From contig CAVVMR010000010.1 in NCBI GenBank assembly GCA_963749515.1, positions 496,001 to 560,000 of the forward strand: 64,000 nucleotides of DNA, given 5' to 3'. The notes beneath the pieces were generated by a model that saw nothing but the letters and a program-made list of their open reading frames with translations, ran no database searches and had not been told where the DNA came from. The translations under genes and the position numbers were made by a program. The stretch's first letter is position 1. Every line of letters starts with the position of its first letter. The stretch is from Gaiellasilicea sp963749515 (GTDB taxonomy: Bacteria; Actinomycetota; Thermoleophilia; Gaiellales; Gaiellaceae). Of the stretch, positions 1-6,621 are shown one piece after another.

Positions 1-309
1 GGCGGAGGCGGCTGCTGCGTGGTCGACCGAGACGGGGAGGTCGGGCAGCCGCCGCCAGCGGTCGTCCTTCACCGAGTAGGCGTCTGCCCGGCGCGAGTTG
101 CCGCCGCCGGCGACGAGCCCGCCGACGACGACGATCTCACCCTTCGCCGCCCCCGCGGCCACTTCGGTCCGCGGGTCGGGCAGCGGCGCGTGTTTCTCCC
201 ACTCGACCGCCTGGCCTCCTGCTGCGAGGCTCAGGCAAGCCGTCGCGAACAGCGCCGGCCGGAAGAGACGGCTGGGGAGCGATCGTCGCAGAATCGTTCG
301 AAAAGACAT
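1..309 (-). CDS. Kelch-repeat / galactose-oxidase-like beta-propeller protein (N-terminal part)
   Basis: The reading frame is open to the left edge, so only the first 103 codons are visible. The start is ATG at 309, with a GGGAG Shine-Dalgarno about 8 nt upstream. The translation begins with a basic stretch and a short hydrophobic segment ending near ACLSLAAGGQA (a probable signal peptide). It continues with kelch-blade motifs: WEKHAPLPDPRTE, a GEIVVVGG strand and a W-R-LPDLP turn. Kelch propellers are exported or periplasmic binding or oxidase-like folds; no specific activity can be assigned from one and a half blades. It is divergent from the response regulator at 346, with a 36-bp gap. Confidence 0.7.
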   Translation of the reverse strand, partial: MSFRTILRRSLPSRLFRPALFATACLSLAAGGQAVEWEKHAPLPDPRTEVAAGAAKGEIVVVGGLVAGGGNSRRADAYSVKDDRWRRLPDLPVSVDHAAAASA

Positions 310-333
310 CTTTCGACTCCCGAATCTCGTTGC

Positions 334-345
334 TAGCTTCGAAGC
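334..345 (+). promoter_or_regulatory. -10 hexamer of a leaderless start
   Basis: TAGCTT at 334-339 is followed by exactly 6 nt and then the ATG at 346, so transcription would begin at or next to the start codon. The palindrome GCTTCGAAGC (336-345) overlaps the -10. No Shine-Dalgarno is seen, which fits a leaderless mRNA. I see no convincing -35. Confidence 0.5.
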
Positions 346-1020
346 ATGACAGCCGCGCTGCTGCTCGCCGAGCCGGAGCCCGCGACGCGGGGGTATCTCG
401 AGCGCCAACTGGCGAGCGACGGCTTTCACGTGCTGCAGGCAGCGTTCGGCGGCGAGGCGCTCGCGCTCGTCGAGCGGACGCGTCCCGACCTCGTCGTCTG
501 CTCGGAGCTCGACCTCTGTGCGCGTCTCCGCGAGGGGGAGCCGGGCCGGTCGTGGAACCGCGACGTCCCGGTGATCGTCCTCGGTCCGGAGGAGGCGGAC
601 GCCGTCGACCGTGTCCGCGCCTTCCAGCGCGGCGCGGACGACTACCTGCCGCGGCCCGTCGTCTACGACGAGCTGCTGGCCCGCATCCGCGCTGTGCTGC
701 GGCGCACGTCGCCGCCGTGCCCGGACCTGATCGAGGTCCGTGAGCTCACGATCGACAGGCTCGCGCGCGTCGTCACGGTCCGTGGTGACCCCGTCCATCT
801 CGCCGGCAAGGAGTTCGAGCTGCTCGTCGCTCTCGCGGCGGAGCCTCACCGCGTCTTCACGAAGGACGAATTGCTCCGCGACGTCTGGGGTTACCGCTCG
901 TTCACCCGGACTCGCACGCTCGACTCGCACGTCTCGCGGCTGCGACAGAAGATCGAGTGCGGCAGCGGCGACCGGTTCGTCGTCAACGTCTGGGGAGTGG
1001 GGTACAAGCTCGTCGAGTGA
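346..1020 (+). CDS. OmpR/PhoB-type response regulator with degenerate receiver
   Basis: This 224-residue protein has a receiver-like domain (about 1-115) and a C-terminal OmpR winged helix (about 128-222, ending in the typical VWGVGYKLVE). The receiver lacks the normal phosphorylation residues. The aspartate site reads LVVCSELD with Ser53 in place of Asp, the Thr site is Gly80, the conserved Lys is Arg103 in YLPRP, and the acidic pair is AEPE. It is therefore probably an atypical, phosphorylation-independent DNA-binding regulator. No histidine kinase is adjacent; the only kinase in the window is at 61620. The start is supported by the -10 hexamer 6 nt upstream. Confidence 0.85.
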   Translation: MTAALLLAEPEPATRGYLERQLASDGFHVLQAAFGGEALALVERTRPDLVVCSELDLCARLREGEPGRSWNRDVPVIVLGPEEADAVDRVRAFQRGADDYLPRPVVYDELLARIRAVLRRTSPPCPDLIEVRELTIDRLARVVTVRGDPVHLAGKEFELLVALAAEPHRVFTKDELLRDVWGYRSFTRTRTLDSHVSRLRQKIECGSGDRFVVNVWGVGYKLVE

Positions 1021-1052
1021 CGCGCGGAGCGCGCTGTGACGAGGAAAGAAGC

Positions 1053-1093
1053 GGGGCAGAGTGCCGCGCGGCCGCAATCGCGCACACTGCCCC
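1053..1093. terminator. Stem-loop between convergent genes
   Basis: GGGGCAG (1053-1059) pairs with CTGCCCC (1087-1093), and GTG/CAC plus GC-rich pairs extend the stem inward. It lies between the convergent regulator (346-1020) and the small gene 1189-1422, so it may terminate both. No T-tract follows, so strength is uncertain. Confidence 0.4.
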
Positions 1094-1188
1094 TAGGCCG
1101 TGTTCGCAGGGGCGCGCGGATCGGTTCGATGCGTAGCGGTCACTCGAGACAGCGAATTCCTCGGCACCTCCAACTCCCCGCTCGGGCC

Positions 1189-1422
1189 CTACGTGAACTC
1201 GGAGCGAACCCGCTCGGTGCCGGCGCCGGCCGGGAGCGTGCGCAGGCGTTCGAAGATCGCGGGTGCCGGTCCGGACTGGAGGTCGCCTCCCGAGGCGCCG
1301 GACAGCGTGACCTTTCCGCGCCTGTGGTCGGTGACCGTGATCTCGTCGACGCTGGAGACCGTCGGGTAGGCCACGCCGAGGCGCAGGAGCTCGACGCGGA
1401 TGTCCGCGATCAGGTCAGCCAA
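1189..1422 (-). CDS. Small conserved-looking protein of unknown function
   Basis: This 77-residue protein starts at TTG 1422. Its first codons overlap the stop of the upstream gene by 8 nt (TTGGCTGA), a typical translational-coupling junction. The sequence begins MADLIADIRVELLRLG and has a mixed alpha/beta composition with no signal peptide, membrane segment or Cys/His cluster. I do not recognise the family. The overlap and GC-rich third codon positions support coding. It probably forms a two-gene operon with 1415-1687. Confidence 0.55.
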   Translation of the reverse strand: MADLIADIRVELLRLGVAYPTVSSVDEITVTDHRRGKVTLSGASGGDLQSGPAPAIFERLRTLPAGAGTERVRSEFT

Positions 1423-1687
1423 CGATCCGCTCCGCGATGAATGAGCCTCGCCGCACGTCGTGATGCGCGATCGCGACGCCGCTGACGCGGACTCGAGGAC
1501 CAGCCTTGAGCGTGATCACCTCACCGTCCGCCAGAAGCGGGCCGGTGTACAGATACGCGACGCCGTCGAGCCGTGCTTCGAACGTCCGCTCGTGCTCCGT
1601 GCAGACAGTGAAGCCATCCTCCCCAACAGATCTCGCCATCCACTCGCGACCCTCCAGGGTGAAGGGCCCCGGGAGCTTGACGTCCAC
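1415..1687 (-). CDS. Hypothetical protein, possible upstream AUC start at 1747
   Basis: With GTG at 1687 this is a 90-residue protein of beta-rich character (alternating short strands such as GVAYLYTG and VITLKAGPRVRVSG). I cannot name the family. The same frame stays open upstream to a TAG at 1757-1759 and reads plausibly as protein (IENLVLQYSDPG...). A -10 hexamer TAGGCT (1754-1759 on this strand) is followed by 6 nt and then ATC at 1747, where other genes of this window have ATG or GTG. The true product may therefore be 110 residues initiated at ATC. There is no good Shine-Dalgarno before 1687. Confidence 0.55.
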   Translation of the reverse strand: MDVKLPGPFTLEGREWMARSVGEDGFTVCTEHERTFEARLDGVAYLYTGPLLADGEVITLKAGPRVRVSGVAIAHHDVRRGSFIAERIVG

Positions 1688-1753
1688 GTTCCGGCGACGC
1701 TCATCTGCCGTCCCCGGGTCGGAGTACTGGAGAACAAGGTTCTCGATAGCGCC

Positions 1754-1785
1754 AGCCTAGCGGGTTTCGTGACTTTTGTCACGAA
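1754..1785 (-). promoter_or_regulatory. Promoter with CRP/FNR-type palindrome
   Basis: The 20-bp sequence 1766-1785 is a perfect inverted repeat, TTCGTGAC-TTTT-GTCACGAA. Its core CGTGA-N6-TCACG matches the known actinobacterial CRP/GlxR consensus. It lies just upstream of the -10 TAGGCT (complement of 1754-1759), where a -35 would be, so a regulator could activate or block the two-gene operon 1415-1189. Which regulator binds is inference; no CRP gene is in the window. Confidence 0.5.
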
Positions 1786-1804
1786 TCGAAGCGGCCGCGC
1801 TGAT

Positions 1805-2365
1805 CTAGAGGATCGCGCCTTCCAGCCGCAGGAGCCGCTCCTTCACGTCGAGCCCGCCGCCGTACCCCGTCAGGCTGCCGTTCGAGCCGATGACGCGGTG
1901 GCACGGAAGCACGATCGGAATCGGGTTTCGGTTCATCACCGTTCCGACCGCGCGGGCGGCGCGAGGGGCGCCGACCCGGCCGGCGAGCGTGCCGTACGTC
2001 GTCGTCTGGCCGTAGGGCACGTGAGCGAGCTCGTCGAGCACACGCTGGGCGAACGGTGCCGCGCCGCGCAGGTCGATGTCGAGCGCGAATGCGCTGCGCG
2101 TGCCCTCGAAGTACTCGTCGAGCTGGCGGTGAACGGCGTCGACGGTCGACGCCGAGCGGAGCACGCGCGGCCCGAACGTCCTCGCGAGCCGGTCGAGGTG
2201 GTGCTCGGGCTCCGCGTCGAAGTAGATGCGGGCGAGCCCGCGCTCGGTCGCGGCGACGAGCAACGGCCCGATGGGCGAGTCGATCACGTCGAAGCCGACG
2301 TCGAGCAGGTGCTCAGCGGCGGCGGCCTCGCGGAAACGCCGGTCGAGATCAGGCGAAACGGTCAT
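1805..2365 (-). CDS. ogt: Methylated-DNA--protein-cysteine methyltransferase
   Basis: This 186-residue O6-alkylguanine repair protein removes the alkyl group from DNA guanine onto its own cysteine. The active-site motif is PCHRVIG with Cys155; it is preceded by the helix-turn-helix region YGQTTTYGTLAGRVG and followed by GYGGGLDVKERLL, all standard for Ogt/Ada C-domains. The N-terminal part is an Ogt-type RNase-H-like domain. The start ATG at 2365 has a strong GGAGGA 3 nt upstream and overlaps the end of the sigma-factor gene by 17 nt, so the two are probably co-transcribed. A longer open frame upstream is only a shadow of the sigma gene. Confidence 0.93.
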   Translation of the reverse strand: MTVSPDLDRRFREAAAAEHLLDVGFDVIDSPIGPLLVAATERGLARIYFDAEPEHHLDRLARTFGPRVLRSASTVDAVHRQLDEYFEGTRSAFALDIDLRGAAPFAQRVLDELAHVPYGQTTTYGTLAGRVGAPRAARAVGTVMNRNPIPIVLPCHRVIGSNGSLTGYGGGLDVKERLLRLEGAIL

Positions 2366-2831
2366 GGATCCTCCTCGAACGCAGTCGGCGAACTCCGGAC
2401 GAAGCGGCCTGGCGGGCCGCGTCGGGCGTGGAGCCGAGTGCGTCTGCGATGTCGTCGTAGGCAAGGTCGTAGGCGTAGCGGAGGACGACGGCCGCGCGCT
2501 CGGTCGGCGGCAGGCCGTCGGCCAGATGCTCGATCTGGGCGTAGGCGGGCCGGCCGTCCTCCACCGGCAGCTCCGGCAGCTCATGGCTGACCGGCTTGGC
2601 GCGCCGCGCCGAGTCGATGCAGAGCCGGGCGGCGATCGTCAGCACCCAGGCACGTAGGTACTCGCCGTGCTCGAGCCGGTCGTAGGCGCGAAGCGCACGG
2701 AGGAACGTCTCTTGAAACGCATCCTCAGCGGCTTGCCCCCCGAGCCGCCGGCGCAGGAAGCCAAGGACGACGTCGCGGTGCTCGACGTAGAAGAGCTCGA
2801 ACGGAGGGACGTTGGCCACTGCTTCCATCAT
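2349..2831 (-). CDS. ECF-family RNA polymerase sigma factor
   Basis: About 160 residues with sigma region 2 (AEDAFQETFLRALRAYDRL, then a tryptophan-containing DNA-melting helix around YLRAWVLTIAARL) and region 4 (LPPTERAAVVLRYAYDL, then a helix-turn-helix around DDIADALGSTPDAARQ). It is a small group-4 sigma factor without an adjacent anti-sigma gene. The neighbour it overlaps is ogt, which suggests control of, or coupling to, DNA-alkylation repair (inference). The start is uncertain: ATG 2831 or the next ATG at 2828 are preferred over 2858, because the residues between are basic and not sigma-like. It is divergent from pfkB. Confidence 0.88.
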   Translation of the reverse strand: MMEAVANVPPFELFYVEHRDVVLGFLRRRLGGQAAEDAFQETFLRALRAYDRLEHGEYLRAWVLTIAARLCIDSARRAKPVSHELPELPVEDGRPAYAQIEHLADGLPPTERAAVVLRYAYDLAYDDIADALGSTPDAARQAASSGVRRLRSRRIHDRFA

Positions 2832-2874
2832 CTCGGTTAAACGCCGCGCGAGCCGCATCTGTGAGAGTGCGCCT

Positions 2875-3678
2875 GTGAAAGTCGCGGTTGTCGGTCACGT
2901 CGAGTGGATCGAGTTCCTGCGTGTGGAGTCGGTCCCTCTCCCGGGGGAGATCGTCGTCACCCGGGAAACCTGGGAGGAGCCTGCCGGGGGTGGGGGTGTG
3001 GCCGCCGTCGAGCTCGCGCGCCTCGCCGGCACGTCGACGCTCTACTGCCTCCTCGGAGGCGACGATCTCGGCAAGCGCGCGCAGAGCGAGCTCGAGACAG
3101 CAGCGGTGCGGGTCCTCGCGGCGAAGAGCAGTGACGAGCAGCGCCGCGGTTTCGTCTACATCGACGAGGTCGGCGAGCGGACGATCACCGTCATCGGCGA
3201 GAAGCCGCGTCCGAAGGGTGGCGAGGGAACGCTGCCGTGGGAGGAGCTCGACGACGTGGACGGTGTCTACTTCACCGCGGGCGACGCGGAGGCGGTGCGC
3301 CAGGCGCGACGCGCGCGGGTTCTCGTCGCCACCGCCCGGGAGCTGCCGACGCTGCATGCGGCGGGCGTCGAGCTGGATGCGCTCGTCGCGAGCGGGGAGG
3401 ACGACGCCGAGCGCTACCAGACCGGAGACCTCGATCCGCCGCCGAAGCTGGTCGTCTCGACAGCCGGCTCGCTCGGGGGCTGGGCGCAACCCGGCGGCCC
3501 GTATAAGGCGGCCGTGGCGCCCGGTCCGTACGAGGATGCCTACGGCGCCGGGGACTGCTTCGCCGCCGGCTTGACCTATGCGCTCGCGCAGGGAATGGAG
3601 ATCCCCGACGCGCTGATCTTCGCCTCGGAGCGCGGGGCGCTCGCGCTGACCCGTCGCGGCGCCGGACTCAGGGAGTAA
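2875..3678 (+). CDS. PfkB/ribokinase-family sugar kinase
   Basis: A 267-residue carbohydrate or nucleoside kinase. Family marks are the N-terminal strand VAVVGHVEWIEF, the GGG motif in PAGGGGVAAVELARLAG, and the C-terminal anion-hole and catalytic signature DAYGAGDCFAAG (GAGD at 224-227). The start is GTG at 2875; in-frame codons further upstream read into the divergent sigma gene and do not fit. The substrate cannot be told; it is short for ribokinase (about 300) and lacks an obvious specificity loop. Its last 11 bp overlap the convergent gene at 3668. Confidence 0.85.
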   Translation: MKVAVVGHVEWIEFLRVESVPLPGEIVVTRETWEEPAGGGGVAAVELARLAGTSTLYCLLGGDDLGKRAQSELETAAVRVLAAKSSDEQRRGFVYIDEVGERTITVIGEKPRPKGGEGTLPWEELDDVDGVYFTAGDAEAVRQARRARVLVATARELPTLHAAGVELDALVASGEDDAERYQTGDLDPPPKLVVSTAGSLGGWAQPGGPYKAAVAPGPYEDAYGAGDCFAAGLTYALAQGMEIPDALIFASERGALALTRRGAGLRE

Positions 3679-4762
3679 GGGGGACGAGCCGGACGTCCGG
3701 CGATTCGGCCTCGAGGAACCGCGCGAGCCGCCGGCCCTCGGCGGCGATCGCCGCGCGCGCCTTCTTCGGCAGCCGGCCGACGTGGCGGACGACGAGCGCG
3801 TCGGGCTCCAGCTTCCAGACGCCGCCGACGATGCCGTCGTGCAGCACGGAGCCCCAGCCGATCGTCCAGCCTTGCGCGAGCGCCGGGCGATCGGCCTGAT
3901 CGAAGAAGCGGCTGCGGTCGTCGTGCGAGAGCACGAGGTTGTCGTACTCGGGCAGGAAGCGCACCGGCGCGGGCGTCTTCTCGGAAGGGCGCGGCGCGTC
4001 CGGCACGTCGAAGAGCTCGCGGCCGCGCTCGTCCCGGAACGTGACGAGCTGCGGCCGGAGCCGCTCGACGACCGCGCGCATCCCGGTTACGCGGCACCAC
4101 GTCGTCACGTCGGCGACGGAGGCGGGGCCGAAGGCCGCGAGATAGCGGAGGACGACCGAGTCGATCGACGGCCTGGCGACGAATGGCCTGCCGAGCCAGG
4201 ACTCAGCCGTCGTCGACCGCACCTGGGCGCTCCTGCCCCAGAGGCCGCGCGGCGGCACCTGCACGAAGGCGAGTTGGATCTGGCTCGCGTGCGCGAGCGC
4301 AGCCGGGTTGACGTCTGGGAACCGCTCGGCGAAGGCGGCGCGCAGCTCGGTACCGCTCCGAGGCTTCTCCGCGAGCAGCGTCCGGGCGAACTCGACCACC
4401 GGAGCCAGGTCGACTTCCCGCAGCGCCGGGCTGTGGTCCCGGTGGTTCCGCAGCTGGGCTTCGAGGACGGGCTGCACCAGCGGACGCAGCAGCAGGCAGT
4501 CGTCGGCGGTGACGAGGTGAATCGTCCCGCGCATGACCCCGACGCGAACGACCTTCCGGCGCTCGAGCAGCTCGGACAGGCGCTCGGGCTGGAAGCCTTC
4601 GAGTCGAGACCAGAGCCCGGTGTACGGGTTGTGGGGAACCTGCGCCTGCATGCCCACGAGGTGGGACACGGCTGCGAGCGGGGTCCGCGTGTCCCGCTTC
4701 AGCAGGAGCTGTCGCGCAAGCGTCGCGCGGTTCAGCGCCTGCCCGCTGACGACCTCGTCCAT
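3668..4762 (-). CDS. Winged-helix DNA-binding domain protein (HTH_42 family)
   Basis: 364 residues if started at ATG 4762 (sequence MDEVVSGQALNRATLARQLLL, the usual start of the family). Typical HTH_42 features are the early LVGMQAQVP motif, RGTIHLVTADDCL, the wHTH segment VLRYLAAFGPASVADVTTWC and, near the C-terminus, LPEYDNLVLSHDDR. The family (related to YcaQ-type interstrand-crosslink glycosylases) is widespread in actinobacteria with mostly uncharacterised members, so a DNA-repair role is only a suggestion. A GAGAAT hexamer sits 6 nt before the start. It is divergent from mraZ. Confidence 0.8.
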   Translation of the reverse strand: MDEVVSGQALNRATLARQLLLKRDTRTPLAAVSHLVGMQAQVPHNPYTGLWSRLEGFQPERLSELLERRKVVRVGVMRGTIHLVTADDCLLLRPLVQPVLEAQLRNHRDHSPALREVDLAPVVEFARTLLAEKPRSGTELRAAFAERFPDVNPAALAHASQIQLAFVQVPPRGLWGRSAQVRSTTAESWLGRPFVARPSIDSVVLRYLAAFGPASVADVTTWCRVTGMRAVVERLRPQLVTFRDERGRELFDVPDAPRPSEKTPAPVRFLPEYDNLVLSHDDRSRFFDQADRPALAQGWTIGWGSVLHDGIVGGVWKLEPDALVVRHVGRLPKKARAAIAAEGRRLARFLEAESPDVRLVPLTP

Positions 4763-4821
4763 CCGGCGATTCTCGCTGACGAAGAGTCCCGCCCCGAAAG
4801 GGTGAAATGTGGCCCGCAGGG

Positions 4822-4864
4822 TGGACAAGTGGGGAAGAGTGGTTTAGAGTGGGGCGAAGTGGGA
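4822..4864 (+). promoter_or_regulatory. mraZ promoter with MraZ-type operator repeats
   Basis: GTGG-containing boxes recur with an exact 10-bp period at 4829, 4839, 4849 and 4859 (an extra GTGG at 4821 is 8 bp earlier). This is the spacing known for MraZ operators, which are TGGG-type direct repeats one helical turn apart. A promoter TGGACA (4822-4827), 17 bp, TAGAGT (4845-4850) is embedded in the boxes, so MraZ binding should block its own promoter and that of the dcw operon. Confidence 0.75.
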
Positions 4865-4884
4865 TACCAGGAGCGAGTGCGCAC

Positions 4885-5316
4885 ATGTTCTTCGGCGAAT
4901 ACGAACACACCATCGACGACAAGAATCGGCTCACGCTTCCGGCTCGTTTCCGCGAAGCGCTGGCCGGGGGCGTGGTGCTCACACGGGGTCTCGACGAGTG
5001 CCTCGACGTGTTCGCGCGACCCGCTTGGGACGCGCTCGTGGAGGCCAGGCTCGCGCCGCTGGACCCCTTTTCCAAGGAGGCGAGAGAGTTGAAGCGATTC
5101 TTCTTCTCGGCGGCCTCCGATGCCGAGCTCGACAAGCAGGGGCGAGTGCTCGTGCCGCCCGCGCTGTACCGGCACGCGCGACTCGGACGGGAGGTGGTCG
5201 TGGCCGGGGTCCACGACCATCTCGAGATCTGGGATCGCGCGACCTGGGCAGACCACGTCACCAAGGTCGAAGGGAGCGCAGACGATGTTGCCGAACGCCT
5301 TGCAGAGAAGCGCTGA
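4885..5316 (+). CDS. mraZ: Transcriptional regulator MraZ
   Basis: A 143-residue protein with two SpoVT/AbrB-like domains. The first starts MFFGEYEHTIDDKNRLTLPARF, and the second contains DAELDKQGRVLVPPALYRHA. MraZ forms a ring-shaped oligomer and autoregulates the dcw cluster. The start at 4885 gives the canonical N-terminus, with GGAG about 12 nt upstream. It is the first gene of the dcw operon, overlapping rsmH by 32 nt and preceded by its own operator repeats. Confidence 0.96.
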   Translation: MFFGEYEHTIDDKNRLTLPARFREALAGGVVLTRGLDECLDVFARPAWDALVEARLAPLDPFSKEARELKRFFFSAASDAELDKQGRVLVPPALYRHARLGREVVVAGVHDHLEIWDRATWADHVTKVEGSADDVAERLAEKR

Positions 5317-6250
5317 TCACGTTCCCGTCCTCGCGGAGGAGGTGCGCGAGCTCCTCGACGTGAGCGCGGGCGAGACCGTTGTCGACGCGACCTTCGGTGC
5401 CGGCGGCCATTCGAGCCTCCTCGCCGGCGATCTCGCCGGCGAGGGCAAGCTGATCGCGATCGACCGCGACCCGGACGCTCGCGTCTACTTCGACCGCTTC
5501 AAGGCGACTGCCGGCGGCGTTCAGGCCCGGTTCCTGCGCGGGGAGTTCTCGCTCGTCCTGCACCAGCTCGCTGCCAACGACGTCCAGGCCGACGCGATCC
5601 TGCTCGACCTCGGCGTCTCCTCGATGCAGCTCGACCGTCCGGAGCGGGGCTTCTCCTACGCCGCCGACGCGCCGCTGGACATGCGGATGGACAGCGCAGC
5701 GGAGCTCTCCGCCCGTGAGCTCGTGAATGAAGCCGACGAGAAGGAGCTCGCCCTGATCTTCAAGCGGTACGGCGAGGAGCGCTACGCACGTCAGATCGCG
5801 CGTGCAATCGTGCGGCGGCGCGCAGAGCGGCCGTTCGAGCGCACGATCGACCTCGCCGACACGATCAAGCAGGCGATTCCGACGCCTGCCCGCTTCGGGG
5901 ACGGCCATCCGGCCAAGCGCGTGTTCCAGTCGCTTCGGATCGCCGTCAACGACGAGCTCGGCGCGCTCGAGGCGGCGCTCCCGGCGGCGGTGCGGATGCT
6001 CCGGCCCGGCGGCCGCATCGCCGTCATCAGCTTCCACTCGCTCGAGGACCGGATCGTCAAGCGCTACTTCCGTGAGCTGGCCCGCGGCTGCACCTGCCCG
6101 CCGGACTTCCCGATCTGCGTGTGCGGCAACGAACCGATCCTGCGCGACCTGACCCGCAAGCCGCTTCGGCCGTCCCAGCGCGAGCTCGAGGCCAATCCGC
6201 GTGCCGCATCCGCGAAGCTCCGGGTCGCCGTGAAGGTGGGTGAGGACTGA
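5285..6250 (+). CDS. rsmH: 16S rRNA (cytosine(1402)-N(4))-methyltransferase
   Basis: A 321-residue SAM-dependent methyltransferase that makes N4-methylcytidine 1402 in the 30S P-site. SAM motif I is DATFGAGGHS (34-43). Other family blocks are LLDLGVSSMQLD, the FSY..DAPLDMRMD segment, FQSLRIAVNDEL, and ISFHSLEDRIVKRYF near the end. A four-cysteine patch (CTCPPDFPICVC) is typical of RsmH. ATG 5285 lies inside the end of mraZ with GGGAG upstream; the longer upstream frame is a shadow. Its stop TGA shares one base with the next start (TGATG). Confidence 0.96.
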   Translation: MLPNALQRSADHVPVLAEEVRELLDVSAGETVVDATFGAGGHSSLLAGDLAGEGKLIAIDRDPDARVYFDRFKATAGGVQARFLRGEFSLVLHQLAANDVQADAILLDLGVSSMQLDRPERGFSYAADAPLDMRMDSAAELSARELVNEADEKELALIFKRYGEERYARQIARAIVRRRAERPFERTIDLADTIKQAIPTPARFGDGHPAKRVFQSLRIAVNDELGALEAALPAAVRMLRPGGRIAVISFHSLEDRIVKRYFRELARGCTCPPDFPICVCGNEPILRDLTRKPLRPSQRELEANPRAASAKLRVAVKVGED

Positions 6251-6621
6251 TGGCCAGCTGGGCTGGAGCCGAGCAGGTCGAGTCACCGCGCATTGCTCGG
6301 CCGCGCAAGCGGGTCCCCGCTCGCACGGCCATTCGCGCCAAGTCCAGGCCGTACGGCGGCGTCGTGTGGATCGTGGTGCTCGCCGTGCTCCTGGCGGGGA
6401 TCGTCGCCGTGAACGTCGCCGTGCTCCAGCTGAACGTCCGCCTCGACGAGCTTGGCCGCGAGCGCGTGCAGCTGCGCGCCGACACGAACCGTCTCAGCTC
6501 CCAGCTCTCGAGCGCCTCGGCGAACGCCCGCATCGAGTCCGAGGCCCGCACGAAGCTCGGGCTCGTGCGCGCCGACCCCGAGCTGACCTTCCACGTGCAG
6601 CTGGCGCCGCCACCGCGATGA
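6250..6621 (+). CDS. ftsL: FtsL-like divisome membrane protein
   Basis: 123 residues: a basic cytoplasmic tail (1-36), one transmembrane helix (about 37-59) and a heptad coiled coil (about 60-95, LNVRLDELGRERVQLRADTN), the architecture of FtsL/FtsB-type divisome proteins. Sequence identity in this family is always low, so the name rests on topology and on position between rsmH and ftsI. It overlaps both neighbours by 1-4 nt. Confidence 0.85.
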   Translation: MASWAGAEQVESPRIARPRKRVPARTAIRAKSRPYGGVVWIVVLAVLLAGIVAVNVAVLQLNVRLDELGRERVQLRADTNRLSSQLSSASANARIESEARTKLGLVRADPELTFHVQLAPPPR

